This document shows, one piece after another, positions 7,097-7,292 of a DNA stretch of 7,292 nucleotides (positions within the stretch are counted from its first letter, which is position 1; every line of letters starts with the position of its first letter). The position numbers were made by a program, and so were the translations under genes. Source of the DNA: Chloroflexota bacterium (GTDB lineage Bacteria > Chloroflexota > UBA6077 > CF-72); contig JAFAWJ010001194.1 in NCBI GenBank assembly GCA_019242065.1, positions 1-7,292 of the forward strand, given 5' to 3'. Below the pieces are notes generated by a model. It saw only the letters and a list, made by a program, of their open reading frames with translations. It was not told the DNA's origin and searched no databases.

Positions 7097-7292
7097 TCAG
7101 ATCACGTCGGCGAATGTGCGCTCCATCCGCCTGAAGTACAGCAGTCCCGTCGCCAGCAGGCACACCACCAGCAGTGTCGAGATCGCCAGCGCCCCGAGCG
7201 GCGCTTCGCCGCTCCCGAGCAGCGCCCACCTGAACCCGGCGATCACGCCCGTCATCGGATTCAGGGCCAGCAGGGGTCGCCAGCGTTCGGGG
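7097..7292 (-). CDS. C-terminal end of an ABC-2 type polysaccharide/polyol-phosphate export permease (Wzm/TagG-like), partial
   Basis: The minus-strand frame is open from the window edge to a TGA at 7099-7097 and encodes the last 64 residues. PERWRPLLALNPMTGVIAGF (1-20), then RWALLG, is the characteristic segment before the last helix of Wzm/TagG-type permeases. The helix follows (about 34-53). A short cytosolic tail, YFRRMERTFADVI (52-64), matches the usual ending with F-x-R-x-E-x-xFADVI. These permeases pair with a Wzt/TagH ATPase to export undecaprenyl-linked O-antigen, teichoic acid or other glycans. The ATPase would be expected nearby, outside this window. The gene converges on the glycosyltransferase with only seven bases between stop codons. 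There is no clear terminator hairpin with a T-run in the gap. Confidence 0.9.
   Translation of the reverse strand, partial: PERWRPLLALNPMTGVIAGFRWALLGSGEAPLGALAISTLLVVCLLATGLLYFRRMERTFADVI

Overview
The window is high-GC bacterial DNA with strongly GC-biased third codon positions, GTG starts and Shine-Dalgarno sites of the GAGG type. Almost all of it is coding. It reads as part of a cell-surface glycan (polysaccharide or glycolipid) locus: three large polytopic membrane proteins with GT-C glycosyltransferase-like architecture, a small transaldolase, and the 3' end of an ABC-2 polysaccharide-export permease. The gene mix and protein style would fit Chloroflexota or another high-GC environmental lineage. 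No marker gene is present, so that assignment is a weak inference.

Layout. Positions 1-1409 (minus strand) hold the N-terminal 469 codons of a YfhO-like membrane protein that runs off the left edge. An 81-bp divergent spacer follows. Positions 1491-3797 (plus) encode a 768-residue orphan membrane protein with about 12 helices and a 300-residue extracytoplasmic tail. A 127-bp gap (3798-3924) carries a plausible sigma-70-type promoter, a perfect short palindrome and a strong ribosome binding site. These precede a small transaldolase (3925-4689). Only 21 bp separates its stop codon from the probable start of an ArnT/GT39-like glycosyltransferase ending at 7089. That protein has an extra extracytoplasmic domain in front of the GT-C core. 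Seven bases further on, convergent on the minus strand, is the C-terminal end of a Wzm/TagG-type ABC permease (7097-7292).

How the genes may work together (inference). The GT-C proteins would transfer or modify sugars from polyprenyl-phosphate donors on the outer face of the membrane. The Wzm-type permease would export a lipid-linked glycan. The transaldolase, apparently co-transcribed with the third membrane protein, could supply a phosphosugar precursor.

The most notable point is the start of the third membrane protein. An ideal GGAGG site at 4701-4705 is followed, at correct spacing, by GTA instead of ATG or GTG. The first canonical start (GTG 4819) lies inside the first transmembrane helix. 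Other points are paired CxxC motifs in the two divergently transcribed membrane proteins, a cysteine cluster next to the transaldolase active site, and the unassigned extracytoplasmic domains. I found no mobile element, CRISPR array, tRNA or rRNA, and no clearly new defence or regulatory system.
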